Positions 1-8,760 of a stretch of DNA of 64,000 nt are shown here, one piece after another (within the stretch, counting starts at the first letter, position 1; the number at the start of each line of letters is the position of its first letter). Under the pieces are notes generated by a model, which worked only from the letters and a program-made list of their open reading frames with translations, was not told where the DNA came from and did not search any database. The position numbers and the translations under genes are program-made. Source of the DNA: Halomonas heilongjiangensis (GTDB lineage: Bacteria; Pseudomonadota; Gammaproteobacteria; Pseudomonadales; Halomonadaceae); NCBI RefSeq assembly GCF_002879645.1, contig NZ_PNRE01000002.1, positions 1 through 64,000 of the forward strand. Direction: 5' to 3'.

Positions 1-2718
1 CTGCGCGCCGACACCTGGAATGCCCTGAAGCGCGACCTCGGCATTCTGGTGCGACTGAACGACGAAGGTCGGGCCAAGACCCTGATCAAGGCCATCGACG
101 TCAAGCTGACGAGGCTGGAGATCGTCGAGGACTACCACGCCTTCCCCTCGAAGGAGGACTTCCGGCATCTCTGGACGCTGTTCGACCGCGAGGAGTACGT
201 ACTGCTGGAGAAGGTGGTCAAGCGCCTGGTGCGGGCGCTGATCAGCGAATCCTACCGTCGCCGCCATGTCGATCTCAGCGAGACCGATGCCGACGCCGAG
301 GACCTGGAGACCCTCGACGCCTTGGCCCAGCTGCGGCGCGGCCACCCGGCCTCGAACAGTTCGGCCCAGCCCTACTTCGAGCTGCTGATCGTCGACAACC
401 TCTCGGCCCAGGAGGAGGAGGTCGTCCGCGAGGCCTTCCGCAACATGCGCCGTCCCGAGGACAAGTTCGTCTATGACGTGGTCACGGTACGCAGCTTCGA
501 GGATGCGCTGATCGCGGTGCTGGTCAACCCCAACATCCAGGCCTGCCTGATCCGCTACGAGTTTCCCTACAAGTCGAAGTACAACCTCAGTGCCCTGCGC
601 AACTACCTCGAGGGGCTGTCGGAGAAGGACCTGGAGCACCAGACCGAGGCCGAGCGCAGCATCCTGCTCAGCAGCATGATCCACGAGCTGCGCCCGGAGA
701 TCGACCAGTTCCTGGTCACCAGCGGCGACGTCGAGGCCACGGCGAGCCAGGATATCCGCTACTTCAACCGGATCTTCTACCGCGAGACCGACTACATCGA
801 GCAGCACCACACCATCCTGCGCGCCATCGACAGTCGCTACCGCACCCCCTTCTTCGATGCCCTGCGCGAGTACAGCAAGAAGCCCACCGGGGTCTTCCAC
901 GCCATGCCCATCTCGCGGGGCAAGTCGGTGACCCGTTCCCACTGGGCCGGGCAGATGATCGACTTCTACGGCATCAACATCTTCCTCGCCGAGACCTCGG
1001 CGACCTCCGGCGGGCTCGATTCGCTGCTGCAGCCCTACGGGCCGATCAAGAAGGCCCAGGAGTATGCCGCCCGGGCCTTCGGTGCCCGGCAGAGCTTCTT
1101 CGTCACCAACGGCACCTCGACGGCCAACAAGATCGTGGTCCAGGCGCTGGTCAAGCCCCACGACATCGTGCTGATCGATCGCGACTGCCACAAGTCGCAC
1201 CACTACGGCATGGTGCTGGCCGGTGCCCATGTCAGCTACCTGGACTCCTACCCGCTCGACGACTACTCGATGTATGGCGCGGTGCCGCTGCACGAGATCA
1301 AGAAGACCCTGCTGCGCTACAAGCGTTCCGGGCAGCTCGACAAGGTCAAGATGCTGCTGCTGACCAACTGCACCTTCGACGGCGTGGTCTACAACGTGCG
1401 CCGGGTGATGGAGGAGTGCCTGGCGATCAAGCCCGACCTGGTGTTCCTGTGGGACGAGGCCTGGTTCGCCTTCGCCTCGTTCAATCCCACCTATCGGCCG
1501 CGCACCGCCATGCACACGGCGCGCAGCCTGCGTGACCGCTACCGCAGCGAGAGCTACCGCGCGGAGTACGCAGCCTGGAAGGCCGAGTTCGACCGGCTCG
1601 ACCCCGACGACGACGCCACCTGGCTCGACCGCCGGTTGCTGCCCGACCCCGACCAGGTGCGCATCCGCACCTACGCCACCCACTCGACCCACAAGACCCT
1701 GACCTCGCTGCGCCAGGGCTCGATGATCCATGTCTGGGACCAGGACTTCCGCCAGAAGGTCGAGGCGCCGTTCCACGAGGCCTACATGACCCATACCTCG
1801 ACCTCGCCCAACTACCAGATCGTGGCGTCGCTGGACGTGGGGCGCATGCAGGCCGAGATGGAGGGCTTCGAGCTGGTGCATGCCCAGGTCGAGGCGGCGC
1901 TGTCGCTGCGCGAGCAGCTCTATACCCACCCGCTGCTGCAGAAGTACTTCCGGGTGCTCAAGAACAGCGACATGGTGCCCGCGGAATTCCGCGAGTCGGG
2001 GGTCGAGTCCTACTACGACCCGGTCACCGGCTGGAACCAGATGGAGGAGGCCTGGGCGCGGGACGAGTTCGTGGTCGACCCGACCCGGGTGACCATCGCC
2101 ATCGGCGCGACCGGGGTCGATGGCGACACCTTCAAGAACGAATTCCTGATGAACAAGTACGGCATCCAGATCAACAAGACCTCGCGCAACACCGTGCTGT
2201 TCATGACCAACATCGGCACCACCCGCGGCTCCATCGCCTACCTGCTCGACGTGCTGATCAAGCTGGCCAAGGAGTTCGACAGCCTCTGGGAGGACAGCAG
2301 TCGTCCCGAACGCCGGATCATCGAGAACCGGGTGCGCTCCCTGACCCAGGAACTGCCGCCGCTGCCGGACTTCAGCCGTTTCCACGACGCCTTCCGCCCC
2401 GATCCCACCAGGGATACCCCGGAAGGGGACATCCGTCAGGCCTACTTCCTGAGCTACGACGATGAGAACACCGAGTACCTGCGCTTCGACAACGGCGAGT
2501 TGCAGGCGCAGATGCGGGGCGGACGCGACGTGGTCTCGGCGAGCTTCGTGATTCCCTATCCGCCGGGTTTCCCGGTGCTGGTGCCGGGGCAGGTGGTCAG
2601 CGAGGGGATCCTGGCCTTCCTGCAGGCGCTGGACGTGACCGAGATCCACGGCTATCGCCCCGAACTCGGCCTGCTGGTGTTCACCGAGGCGGCCCTGGCC
2701 GCCCCTGCGGAGGGCTGA
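1..2718 (+). CDS. Orn/Lys/Arg decarboxylase, class I (5' end outside window)
   Basis: PLP-dependent basic amino acid decarboxylase of fold type I. The reading frame is open from base 1, so the true start lies upstream; a GTG at 49 is the first in-frame start-like codon but is probably internal. The first ~270 visible residues are the N-terminal wing/linker region. The PLP fold follows, with FVTNGTSTANK (phosphate-binding side), DEAWFAF (Asp to the pyridine N) and ATHSTHKTLTSLRQGS, whose Lys (codon 1693-1695) should form the Schiff base. The C-terminal domain ends at the TGA at 2716-2718. More than 905 residues is longer than E. coli CadA/AdiA/SpeC (about 710-755). The substrate (arginine, lysine or ornithine) cannot be fixed by eye. 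Family assignment is firm. Confidence 0.9.
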   Translation: MRADTWNALKRDLGILVRLNDEGRAKTLIKAIDVKLTRLEIVEDYHAFPSKEDFRHLWTLFDREEYVLLEKVVKRLVRALISESYRRRHVDLSETDADAEDLETLDALAQLRRGHPASNSSAQPYFELLIVDNLSAQEEEVVREAFRNMRRPEDKFVYDVVTVRSFEDALIAVLVNPNIQACLIRYEFPYKSKYNLSALRNYLEGLSEKDLEHQTEAERSILLSSMIHELRPEIDQFLVTSGDVEATASQDIRYFNRIFYRETDYIEQHHTILRAIDSRYRTPFFDALREYSKKPTGVFHAMPISRGKSVTRSHWAGQMIDFYGINIFLAETSATSGGLDSLLQPYGPIKKAQEYAARAFGARQSFFVTNGTSTANKIVVQALVKPHDIVLIDRDCHKSHHYGMVLAGAHVSYLDSYPLDDYSMYGAVPLHEIKKTLLRYKRSGQLDKVKMLLLTNCTFDGVVYNVRRVMEECLAIKPDLVFLWDEAWFAFASFNPTYRPRTAMHTARSLRDRYRSESYRAEYAAWKAEFDRLDPDDDATWLDRRLLPDPDQVRIRTYATHSTHKTLTSLRQGSMIHVWDQDFRQKVEAPFHEAYMTHTSTSPNYQIVASLDVGRMQAEMEGFELVHAQVEAALSLREQLYTHPLLQKYFRVLKNSDMVPAEFRESGVESYYDPVTGWNQMEEAWARDEFVVDPTRVTIAIGATGVDGDTFKNEFLMNKYGIQINKTSRNTVLFMTNIGTTRGSIAYLLDVLIKLAKEFDSLWEDSSRPERRIIENRVRSLTQELPPLPDFSRFHDAFRPDPTRDTPEGDIRQAYFLSYDDENTEYLRFDNGELQAQMRGGRDVVSASFVIPYPPGFPVLVPGQVVSEGILAFLQALDVTEIHGYRPELGLLVFTEAALAAPAEG

Positions 2719-2854
2719 CTCCGCGTCGGCGGCCAGGGCCGCGGCTGCGCAGAAAAAACGGCAACTTCCCGGTCGAGGACAAAAAATCCTGTCGCGGTCG
2801 GCCGGGTTATCGAAAAGTCCTGAACGACGACCTCCCTTACCATGACTGTATCGC

Positions 2855-2880
2855 GCGGCCTTCGGGCCGCCGGTCGTTTT
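2855..2880 (+). terminator. possible weak terminator after the decarboxylase
   Basis: GCGGCC-TTCG-GGCCGC hairpin (2855-2870) with a stable TTCG-type loop, followed by CGGTCGTTTT. It lies between the decarboxylase stop and the doeC start. The T run is short and interrupted, so this is a weak call; it could also be a leader hairpin of doeC. Confidence 0.35.
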
Positions 2881-2931
2881 CGTCATCACCGGCGTTCGAA
2901 CCCGTCGCCGGTGTGCAAGGGGAGGTGCCGC

Positions 2932-4425
2932 ATGAAACTGTCCAAGACCCTGTCCAACGCCCTGAGCGATCCGCGCCTGTTCCGCGAGCATGCCTATGTC
3001 GACGGCAAGTGGACCCACGGCGACGGTGGGCGCGAGGAGGCCGTGTTCGATCCGGCCACCGGCGAGACCATCGGGCACATCCCCTGGCTGGAGGCTCACC
3101 AGATCCGCGAGGCCGTGGACGCCGCCGACGCCGCCTACGTGCACTGGCGGGCGCTGCGCGCCGACGAGCGTTGCGAGCGCCTGCTGGCCTGGTACGACCT
3201 GCTGCAGGCCCACCGCGAGGACCTGGCCACCATCATGACCCTGGAGCAGGGCAAGCCGTTGCCGGACGCCCGCGGCGAGGTGGAGTACGGGGCCAGCTTC
3301 GTGCGCTGGTTCGCCGAGGAGGGCAAGCGTACCTTCGGCGAGACCATCCCCAGCCACATCCCCAATGCCGCCCTCGGCACCCTCAAGGAGCCGGTGGGCA
3401 TCGCCGCCCTGATCACTCCCTGGAACTTCCCGCTGGCGATGATCACCCGCAAGGCCGCCGCCGCCATGGCCGCCGGCTGCCCGGTGATCGTCAAGCCGGC
3501 CGGCGAGACGCCGTTCTCGGCCCTGGCGCTGGCCGAGCTGGCCGAGCGCGCCGGCATCCCGGCCGGGGTGTTCAACGTGGTGCTGGGCGAGCCCGCCGAG
3601 GTGTCGAAGATCCTGTGTGGCGAGGAGCGCATCAAGGCGCTCTCCTTCACCGGTTCCACCCGAGTCGGCCGGCTGCTGCTGGAGCAGTGCGCGGGCACGG
3701 TGAAACGCGTTTCTCTCGAATTGGGAGGGAATGCCCCCTTTATCGTCGGGCCGGACATGGATCCCCGGGAAGCCGCCCTTGCGGCGGTGGCGGCCAAGTT
3801 CCAGACCGCCGGCCAGGACTGCCTGGCGGCCAACCGGATCCTGGTCCACGAGTCGATCCACGACGCCTTCGTCGCGCACTTCGCCGAGCGCATGGCGGCA
3901 CTGACCGTGGGCAACGGCCTGGAGAGCGAGGTCGACCTGGGCCCGCTGATCCACCGCCAGGCGGTGGACAAGGCCGCGGCCATCGTCGACGACGCGATCT
4001 CCCGGGGAGCGACCCTGGTGGCCGGCGACCAGAATGCCGCGCCCGGCCCGAACTTCTTCATGCCGGTGCTGCTGACCGGCGTGACGCCGCAGATGATGGT
4101 ATGGCGCGAGGAGAATTTCGCGCCGGTGGCCGGGGTGACCGCCTACTCGGACGACGACCAGGTGATCGCCATGGCCAACGACACCGAGTATGGCCTGGCG
4201 GCGTACGTGTACACCCACGATATCCGCCGCATCTGGAAGCTGCTGCGGGCGCTGGAGTATGGCATGGTCAGCGTCAACTCGGTGAAGATGACCGGTCCCC
4301 CGGTGCCCTTCGGCGGCGTCAAACAGTCGGGCCTGGGCCGCGAGGGCGGTATCACCGGCATCGACGAGTACCTGGAAACCAAGTATTACTGCCTCGGTGC
4401 GCTCGGATCGGTATCCGGCAGCTGA
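2932..4425 (+). CDS. doeC: NAD(P)-dependent aldehyde dehydrogenase, probable DoeC aspartate-semialdehyde dehydrogenase
   Basis: 497-residue aldehyde dehydrogenase of the succinate-semialdehyde type. In ectoine degradation of Halomonas, DoeC oxidises aspartate semialdehyde to aspartate. Seen here: the cofactor motif FTGSTRVGR (~residue 238), the general base Glu263 in LELGGN and the catalytic Cys297 in GQDCLAANR. The ATG at 2932 is chosen because AAGGGGAGGT lies 6-13 bases upstream; an in-frame ATG at 2842 would add 30 residues of non-family sequence. The DoeC assignment rests on the next gene being a class III aminotransferase and on eutBC following. Without that context it would be called SSADH-like (GabD). 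Ectoine-hydrolase genes doeA/doeB are not in the window. Confidence 0.82.
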   Translation: MKLSKTLSNALSDPRLFREHAYVDGKWTHGDGGREEAVFDPATGETIGHIPWLEAHQIREAVDAADAAYVHWRALRADERCERLLAWYDLLQAHREDLATIMTLEQGKPLPDARGEVEYGASFVRWFAEEGKRTFGETIPSHIPNAALGTLKEPVGIAALITPWNFPLAMITRKAAAAMAAGCPVIVKPAGETPFSALALAELAERAGIPAGVFNVVLGEPAEVSKILCGEERIKALSFTGSTRVGRLLLEQCAGTVKRVSLELGGNAPFIVGPDMDPREAALAAVAAKFQTAGQDCLAANRILVHESIHDAFVAHFAERMAALTVGNGLESEVDLGPLIHRQAVDKAAAIVDDAISRGATLVAGDQNAAPGPNFFMPVLLTGVTPQMMVWREENFAPVAGVTAYSDDDQVIAMANDTEYGLAAYVYTHDIRRIWKLLRALEYGMVSVNSVKMTGPPVPFGGVKQSGLGREGGITGIDEYLETKYYCLGALGSVSGS

Positions 4426-4458
4426 GTCGAGATAGATCGAACCAGAACGATGAACATC

Positions 4459-4479
4459 CTCCCCGGCGGGGCCGGGGAG
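4459..4479 (+). promoter_or_regulatory. strong intergenic hairpin before doeD
   Basis: Perfect 9-bp inverted repeat CTCCCCGGC-GGG-GCCGGGGAG immediately upstream of the doeD Shine-Dalgarno (AAGGAGAG, about 4483-4490). There is no T run, so it is more likely an mRNA stability or processing element between doeC and doeD than a terminator. Confidence 0.5.
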
Positions 4480-4494
4480 CCCAAGGAGAGAGAC

Positions 4495-5907
4495 ATGAGC
4501 CAGCAGCACCAGGACCTGATCGACCGTGATCGCAAGGTGACCTTCCACGCCTCCACCCACCTGCGCGACTTCGCCCATGGCGATGCGCCGGGCCGCGTGA
4601 TCACCGGCGGCCAGGGCATCACCATCGTCGACAAGGACGGCCGCGAGTTCATCGACGGCTTCGCCGGCCTCTACTGCGTCAACATCGGCTACGGTCGCAC
4701 CGAGGTGGCCGAGGCGATCTACCGGCAGGCGCTCGAGCTCTCCTACTACCACACCTATGTGGGGCACTCCAACGAGCCGCAGATCGCGCTCTCCGAGAAG
4801 ATCCTCGAGCTCGCCGGCCCCGGCATGTCCAAGGTCTACTACGGCATGTCCGGCAGTGATGCCAACGAGACCCAGCTGAAGATCGTGCGCTACTACAACA
4901 ACGTGCTCGGTCGTCCGCAGAAGAAGAAGGTCATCTCGCGCATGCGCGGCTACCACGGCTCCGGCATCGCCTCGGGCTCGCTGACCGGTCTCAAGGCGTT
5001 CCATGACCACTTCGACCTGCCCATCGAGACGATCCGTCACACCGAGGCGCCGTTCTACTACCAGCGGGCCGCCGAGCTCGACGGCATGACCGAGCGCGAG
5101 TTCTCGAAGCACTGTGCGACGAAGCTCGAGGAGATGATCCTCACGGAGGGGCCCGATACCGTGGCCGCCTTCATCGGCGAGCCGGTGCTCGGCACCGGCG
5201 GCATCGTGCCGCCGCCGGAGGGCTACTGGGACGAGATCCAGGCGGTGCTGGCCAAGTACGACGTGCTGCTGATCGCCGACGAGGTGGTGTGTGGCTTCGG
5301 GCGCATCGGCACCGACTTCGGCAGCCACTTCTACGGCATCAAGCCCGATCTGATCACCGTGGCCAAGGGGCTGACCAGCGCCTACCAGCCGCTCTCCGGG
5401 GTGATCGTCGGCGACCGCGTGTGGCAGGCGCTCGAGCAGGGCACCGGCGAGTTCGGCCCCATCGGCCACGGCTGGACCTACTCCGGCCACGCCCTGGGCT
5501 GTGCCGCGGGCCTCGCCAACCTGGCGATCATCGAGCGCGAGGGGCTGACCGCCAACGCCGCCGAGACCGGCGCCTACCTGCAGCAGGCCATGGCGAAGGC
5601 GTTCGGCGATAGCCCCATCGTCGGCAACGTGCGCGGCGTGGGCATGCTGGCCGCCCTCGAGTTCGCCGCCGACCCGGCCCGGCGCCAGGCCTTCGACCCG
5701 GCGCTCAAGGTCGGCCCGCGCATCGCCGCCGCGGCACTCGACGAGAACCTGATCGCCCGCGCCATGCCACAAGGTGACATCCTCGGCTTCGCGCCGCCGC
5801 TGACCACCAGCCGGGCCGAGGTCGACGAGATCGTCGCCCGCGCCAAGCGCGCGGTGGACAAGGTGGCCGACGAGCTGCTGCGCTCGGGCGACATCAAGGC
5901 CGCCTGA
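4495..5907 (+). CDS. doeD: class III aminotransferase, probable DoeD L-2,4-diaminobutyrate transaminase
   Basis: 470-residue PLP-dependent aminotransferase of the omega-transaminase class. DoeD moves the 4-amino group of diaminobutyrate, giving aspartate semialdehyde for DoeC. Visible: the N-terminal GFAGLYCVNIGYG region, YYGMSGSDANET (PLP phosphate region), DEVVCGFGR (Asp pairing with the PLP ring N) and the Schiff-base Lys291 in TVAKGLTSAYQPLSG. The ATG at 4495 is preceded by AAGGAGAG; an ATG at 4450 would make residues from the intergenic hairpin. It is 69 bases after doeC, probably the same transcript. General class III transaminases look alike, so substrate specificity is inferred from the neighbours. 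Confidence 0.82.
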   Translation: MSQQHQDLIDRDRKVTFHASTHLRDFAHGDAPGRVITGGQGITIVDKDGREFIDGFAGLYCVNIGYGRTEVAEAIYRQALELSYYHTYVGHSNEPQIALSEKILELAGPGMSKVYYGMSGSDANETQLKIVRYYNNVLGRPQKKKVISRMRGYHGSGIASGSLTGLKAFHDHFDLPIETIRHTEAPFYYQRAAELDGMTEREFSKHCATKLEEMILTEGPDTVAAFIGEPVLGTGGIVPPPEGYWDEIQAVLAKYDVLLIADEVVCGFGRIGTDFGSHFYGIKPDLITVAKGLTSAYQPLSGVIVGDRVWQALEQGTGEFGPIGHGWTYSGHALGCAAGLANLAIIEREGLTANAAETGAYLQQAMAKAFGDSPIVGNVRGVGMLAALEFAADPARRQAFDPALKVGPRIAAAALDENLIARAMPQGDILGFAPPLTTSRAEVDEIVARAKRAVDKVADELLRSGDIKAA

Positions 5908-5926
5908 GCCGAGGGGCGTTCCATGT

Positions 5927-5950
5927 CGCCGCGGGGTGTTCCCCGCGGCG
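5927..5950 (+). terminator. perfect 10-bp hairpin between doeD and eutB
   Basis: CGCCGCGGGG-TGTT-CCCCGCGGCG, a perfect 10-bp stem with a 4-base loop starting 19 bases after the doeD stop, followed by ATCTTGTAG. The T tract is poor. It may act as a partial terminator or a 3'-end stabiliser, setting doeCD apart from eutBC. Confidence 0.55.
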
Positions 5951-5997
5951 ATCTTGTAGGGTGAGAAATATCCGGATGGGGAGCGGGAGACCTTTCC

Positions 5998-6996
5998 ATG
6001 GCTGAGTCCAGACACGGCGTGACGCTCGCCGCGATCTACCAGGCCCGCCGGCGTATCGCCGGCCAGGTGGCGCGCACGCCGCTGATCCGCTCGGCGGCGC
6101 TGTCGGCGCGCTTCGACGCCGAGGTGCTGCTCAAGCTGGAGACCTGCCAGCCGACCGGCGCCTTCAAGCTGCGCGGTGCCACCAATATGATCGCGGCCTT
6201 GATCGAGCGGCATGGCCGCGAGGCGCTGCAGCCGGGGGTGACCACGGCCTCCACCGGTAATCATGGCCGGGCGGTGGCCCATGCCGCCGCGCGCCTCGGC
6301 GTGCCGGCGGTGATCTGCCTCTCGCGGCTGGTGCCGGAGAACAAGGCCAGGGCCATCGAGGCGCTGGGCGCCGAGGTGCGGCGTGTCGGCCGGAGCCAGG
6401 ACGAGGCCTTCGGCGAGGTCGAACGGCTGGTGCGCGAGCAGGGCATGACGCCGATTCCCCCCTTCGACGATCCGTTGATCGCCGCGGGCCAGGGCACCAT
6501 CGGCCTGGAACTGATGGAGGATCGGCCCGAGCTCGACCATGTCATCGTCGGGCTCTCGGGGGGCGGGCTGCTGGGCGGCATCGGCGCGGCGGTGAAGGCG
6601 ATTCGTCCGGCGACCCGCATCACCGGGGTGAGCCTGTCGGCGGGGGCGGCCATGTGGGAGAGCCTCCAGGCCGGTCGTCCTGTCGAGGTCGAGGAGGTCG
6701 AGAGCCTCGGCGACTCGCTGGGCGGCGGCATCGGGCTCGACAATCGCTGTACCTTTGCCCTGGTGGGCGAGGTGATGGACGACCACCTGCAGGTGTCGGA
6801 AGTCGCCATTGCCCAGGCCATGGTCGACATCCTCGAGCACGAGAAGCTGCTGGTGGAGGGGGCCGCGGCGGTGGGGCTGGCCGCCCTGGCCGAGCATGGC
6901 CTCGACGTGCGTGGTCAAACCATTGCCCTCATCCTGTCGGGCAATGGGGTGTCCCTGGCGACCTTTGACCAGGCGCGCCGTCTGGCAGGACGCTAA
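5998..6996 (+). CDS. eutB: EutB, PLP-dependent threonine dehydratase-like enzyme of hydroxyectoine utilization
   Basis: 332-residue fold-type II PLP enzyme related to threonine/serine dehydratases. Lys57 in TGAFKLRGATNM is the PLP Lys. STGNHGRAVA binds substrate, and the Gly-rich loop GLSGGGLLGGIG holds the PLP phosphate. EutB and EutC are thought to process the hydroxylated diaminobutyrate derived from hydroxyectoine. EutC follows 23 bases downstream and doeCD precede it, which is the reason for choosing EutB over a biosynthetic IlvA; the C-terminal ACT-type regulatory domain of IlvA is also missing. A GGGAGCGGGAG purine stretch precedes the ATG at 5998. Confidence 0.82.
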   Translation: MAESRHGVTLAAIYQARRRIAGQVARTPLIRSAALSARFDAEVLLKLETCQPTGAFKLRGATNMIAALIERHGREALQPGVTTASTGNHGRAVAHAAARLGVPAVICLSRLVPENKARAIEALGAEVRRVGRSQDEAFGEVERLVREQGMTPIPPFDDPLIAAGQGTIGLELMEDRPELDHVIVGLSGGGLLGGIGAAVKAIRPATRITGVSLSAGAAMWESLQAGRPVEVEEVESLGDSLGGGIGLDNRCTFALVGEVMDDHLQVSEVAIAQAMVDILEHEKLLVEGAAAVGLAALAEHGLDVRGQTIALILSGNGVSLATFDQARRLAGR

Positions 6997-7019
6997 CCGT
7001 CTTCCGTTTGGAGGTTTTC

Positions 7020-7967
7020 ATGCAGCTCTATCATCGCGATGCCATCGCCGCGGCCGTGCATATCGATCGCGACGCCCTGGCGGCGGTAGAGGCAGGGTTC
7101 GCCGCCCTGGGCCGCGGCGAGGTCGTCCAGCCGCCGATCCTCTCCATGGCGATCGAGGAGTCCAACGGCGAGGTGGACGTCAAGACCGCCCATATCCGCG
7201 GTGCCGAGCGCTTCGCCATCAAGGTCAGCCCCGGCTTCTTCGACAACCCGACGCTGGGCCTGCCGAGCCTCAACGGCCTGATGATGGTGTTCTCGGCGAA
7301 GACCGGCCTGGTCGACGCCGTGCTCTTCGACGAGGGCTATCTCACTCTGGTGCGCACCGCGCTCGCCGGCGCCATCGCCGCCCGGCATCTTGCCCGGGAG
7401 AACAGCCGTCGCGTGGCGGTGCTGGGTGCGGGCGAGCAGGCCGAGCGCCAGGTCGAGGCGCTGCGCCTGGTGCGCGACATCGACACCGTCGACGTCTGGG
7501 CCCGTCGCCGCGAGGCCGCCGAGGCCTACGCCGAGACGATGCGCGGCCGGGGCCTCGCCGTGCATGTCCACGACAGCGTTCATGCCGCCTGCGAGCGGGC
7601 CGATATCATCGTCACCACCACGCCGTCGCGGGAGCCGATCCTGCGGGCACGCGACCTGCCCGAGGGCGTGCACGTCACCGCCATGGGCTCGGACAGCCCC
7701 GAGAAGCGCGAACTCGACGAGTCGGTGCTGATCCGTGCCGACGCCTTCGTCTGCGACACCCGCGCCCAGAGCGAGAGCAACGGCGAGCTCAAGGCGCTGG
7801 GGGGCAGGGAGGCCCCCTTCAAGGTGCACGAACTGGGCCGCGTGATCGCCGAGGGCCAGAAGCTGCGTCTGTCGGACGCCACCATCACGGTGTGCGACCT
7901 GACCGGCACCGGGGTACAGGACACCGCCATTGCCGGCTTCGCCTTGACGAGGCTCGCCGCGGACTGA
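7020..7967 (+). CDS. eutC: EutC, ornithine cyclodeaminase/mu-crystallin family protein
   Basis: 315-residue Rossmann-fold protein of the ornithine cyclodeaminase family. The NAD-binding motif VAVLGAGEQAERQVEAL and the substrate-side residues KVSPGFFDNP and TTTPSREPIL are visible. In the eut cluster it acts with EutB on the hydroxyectoine-derived amino acid; the exact reaction is not established by sequence. The ATG at 7020 is preceded by GGAGG (7010-7014), while a TTG at 7008 would lie before the ribosome binding site. It overlaps nothing and sits 23 bases after eutB, so the two are probably translated from one mRNA. Confidence 0.82.
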   Translation: MQLYHRDAIAAAVHIDRDALAAVEAGFAALGRGEVVQPPILSMAIEESNGEVDVKTAHIRGAERFAIKVSPGFFDNPTLGLPSLNGLMMVFSAKTGLVDAVLFDEGYLTLVRTALAGAIAARHLARENSRRVAVLGAGEQAERQVEALRLVRDIDTVDVWARRREAAEAYAETMRGRGLAVHVHDSVHAACERADIIVTTTPSREPILRARDLPEGVHVTAMGSDSPEKRELDESVLIRADAFVCDTRAQSESNGELKALGGREAPFKVHELGRVIAEGQKLRLSDATITVCDLTGTGVQDTAIAGFALTRLAAD

Positions 7968-8065
7968 GCCGGCCGGGAGGCTGTGTGTCATCGCCGCCTT
8001 GAGGTGCGAGGCGGCAGGCCCCATGCTGCTGTCATTCCCCAGCGATGATCCAAGGAGCGCAGCAG

Positions 8066-8749
8066 ATGGCAACGGTACTGGCCTTCGATGTCTACGGGAC
8101 CCTGATCGATACCCATGGTGTGGTCACCGAACTGGAGGAGCGGCTCGCCGCCTCCGGCAAGGCGGAGCTGGCCGCCGAGTTCTCGCGGCGCTGGCGCGAC
8201 AAGCAGCTCGAATACAGCTTCCGGCGGGGCCTGATGGGGGCCTATGTGGCCTTCTCGCAATGTACCCGGGAGGCGCTGGAGTTCACCGACCGCGCCCTGC
8301 AGACTCGCCTGGCCGACGTCGACAAGGACCACCTGATGGCCACCTATGCCCGGCTGCCGGCCTTTCCCGAGGCGGCCGCGGCCCTGTCACGGCTCTCCGC
8401 GGCCGGGGTGCGTTGCGTGGCCTTCTCCAACGGCACCGGTGAGGCGGTCAGCGGGCTGCTCGAGCAGGCCGGGTTGCTCGAGCACTTCGAGGCGGTGATC
8501 AGCGTCGATGAGGTGAAGCGCTTCAAGCCCGACCCGGCGGTCTATGCGCACCTGCGCAACCGGCTCGAGGTTTCCCCCGGGGATACCTGGCTGATCTCCA
8601 GTAACCCCTTCGACGTCATCGGCGCCCGGCATGCCGGCCTGCACGCCGCCTGGGTGCGCCGCAGCCTGGATGCGCCCTTCGACCCCTGGGGCATCGAGCC
8701 CGACATGACGGTGGCGGATCTCGACGCCCTGTCCGAGCGGCTAGGCTGA
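8066..8749 (+). CDS. haloacid dehalogenase type II-like hydrolase
   Basis: 227-residue HAD-superfamily hydrolase with the L-2-haloacid dehalogenase pattern. FDVYGTLIDTHG carries the nucleophile Asp (motif I), FSNGTGEAV is motif II (Asn-type, as in 2-haloacid dehalogenases), VKRFKPDPAVY has the motif III Lys, and LISSNPFDVIGARHAG is motif IV. The ATG at 8066 has AAGGAG (8052-8057) upstream; the ATG at 8045 does not. It may belong to the doe/eut transcript (98-base gap). HAD enzymes with this signature also act as small-molecule phosphatases or fluoroacetate-type dehalogenases, so the substrate is unknown. Confidence 0.8.
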   Translation: MATVLAFDVYGTLIDTHGVVTELEERLAASGKAELAAEFSRRWRDKQLEYSFRRGLMGAYVAFSQCTREALEFTDRALQTRLADVDKDHLMATYARLPAFPEAAAALSRLSAAGVRCVAFSNGTGEAVSGLLEQAGLLEHFEAVISVDEVKRFKPDPAVYAHLRNRLEVSPGDTWLISSNPFDVIGARHAGLHAAWVRRSLDAPFDPWGIEPDMTVADLDALSERLG

Positions 8750-8760
8750 GGCGGCAGCCC

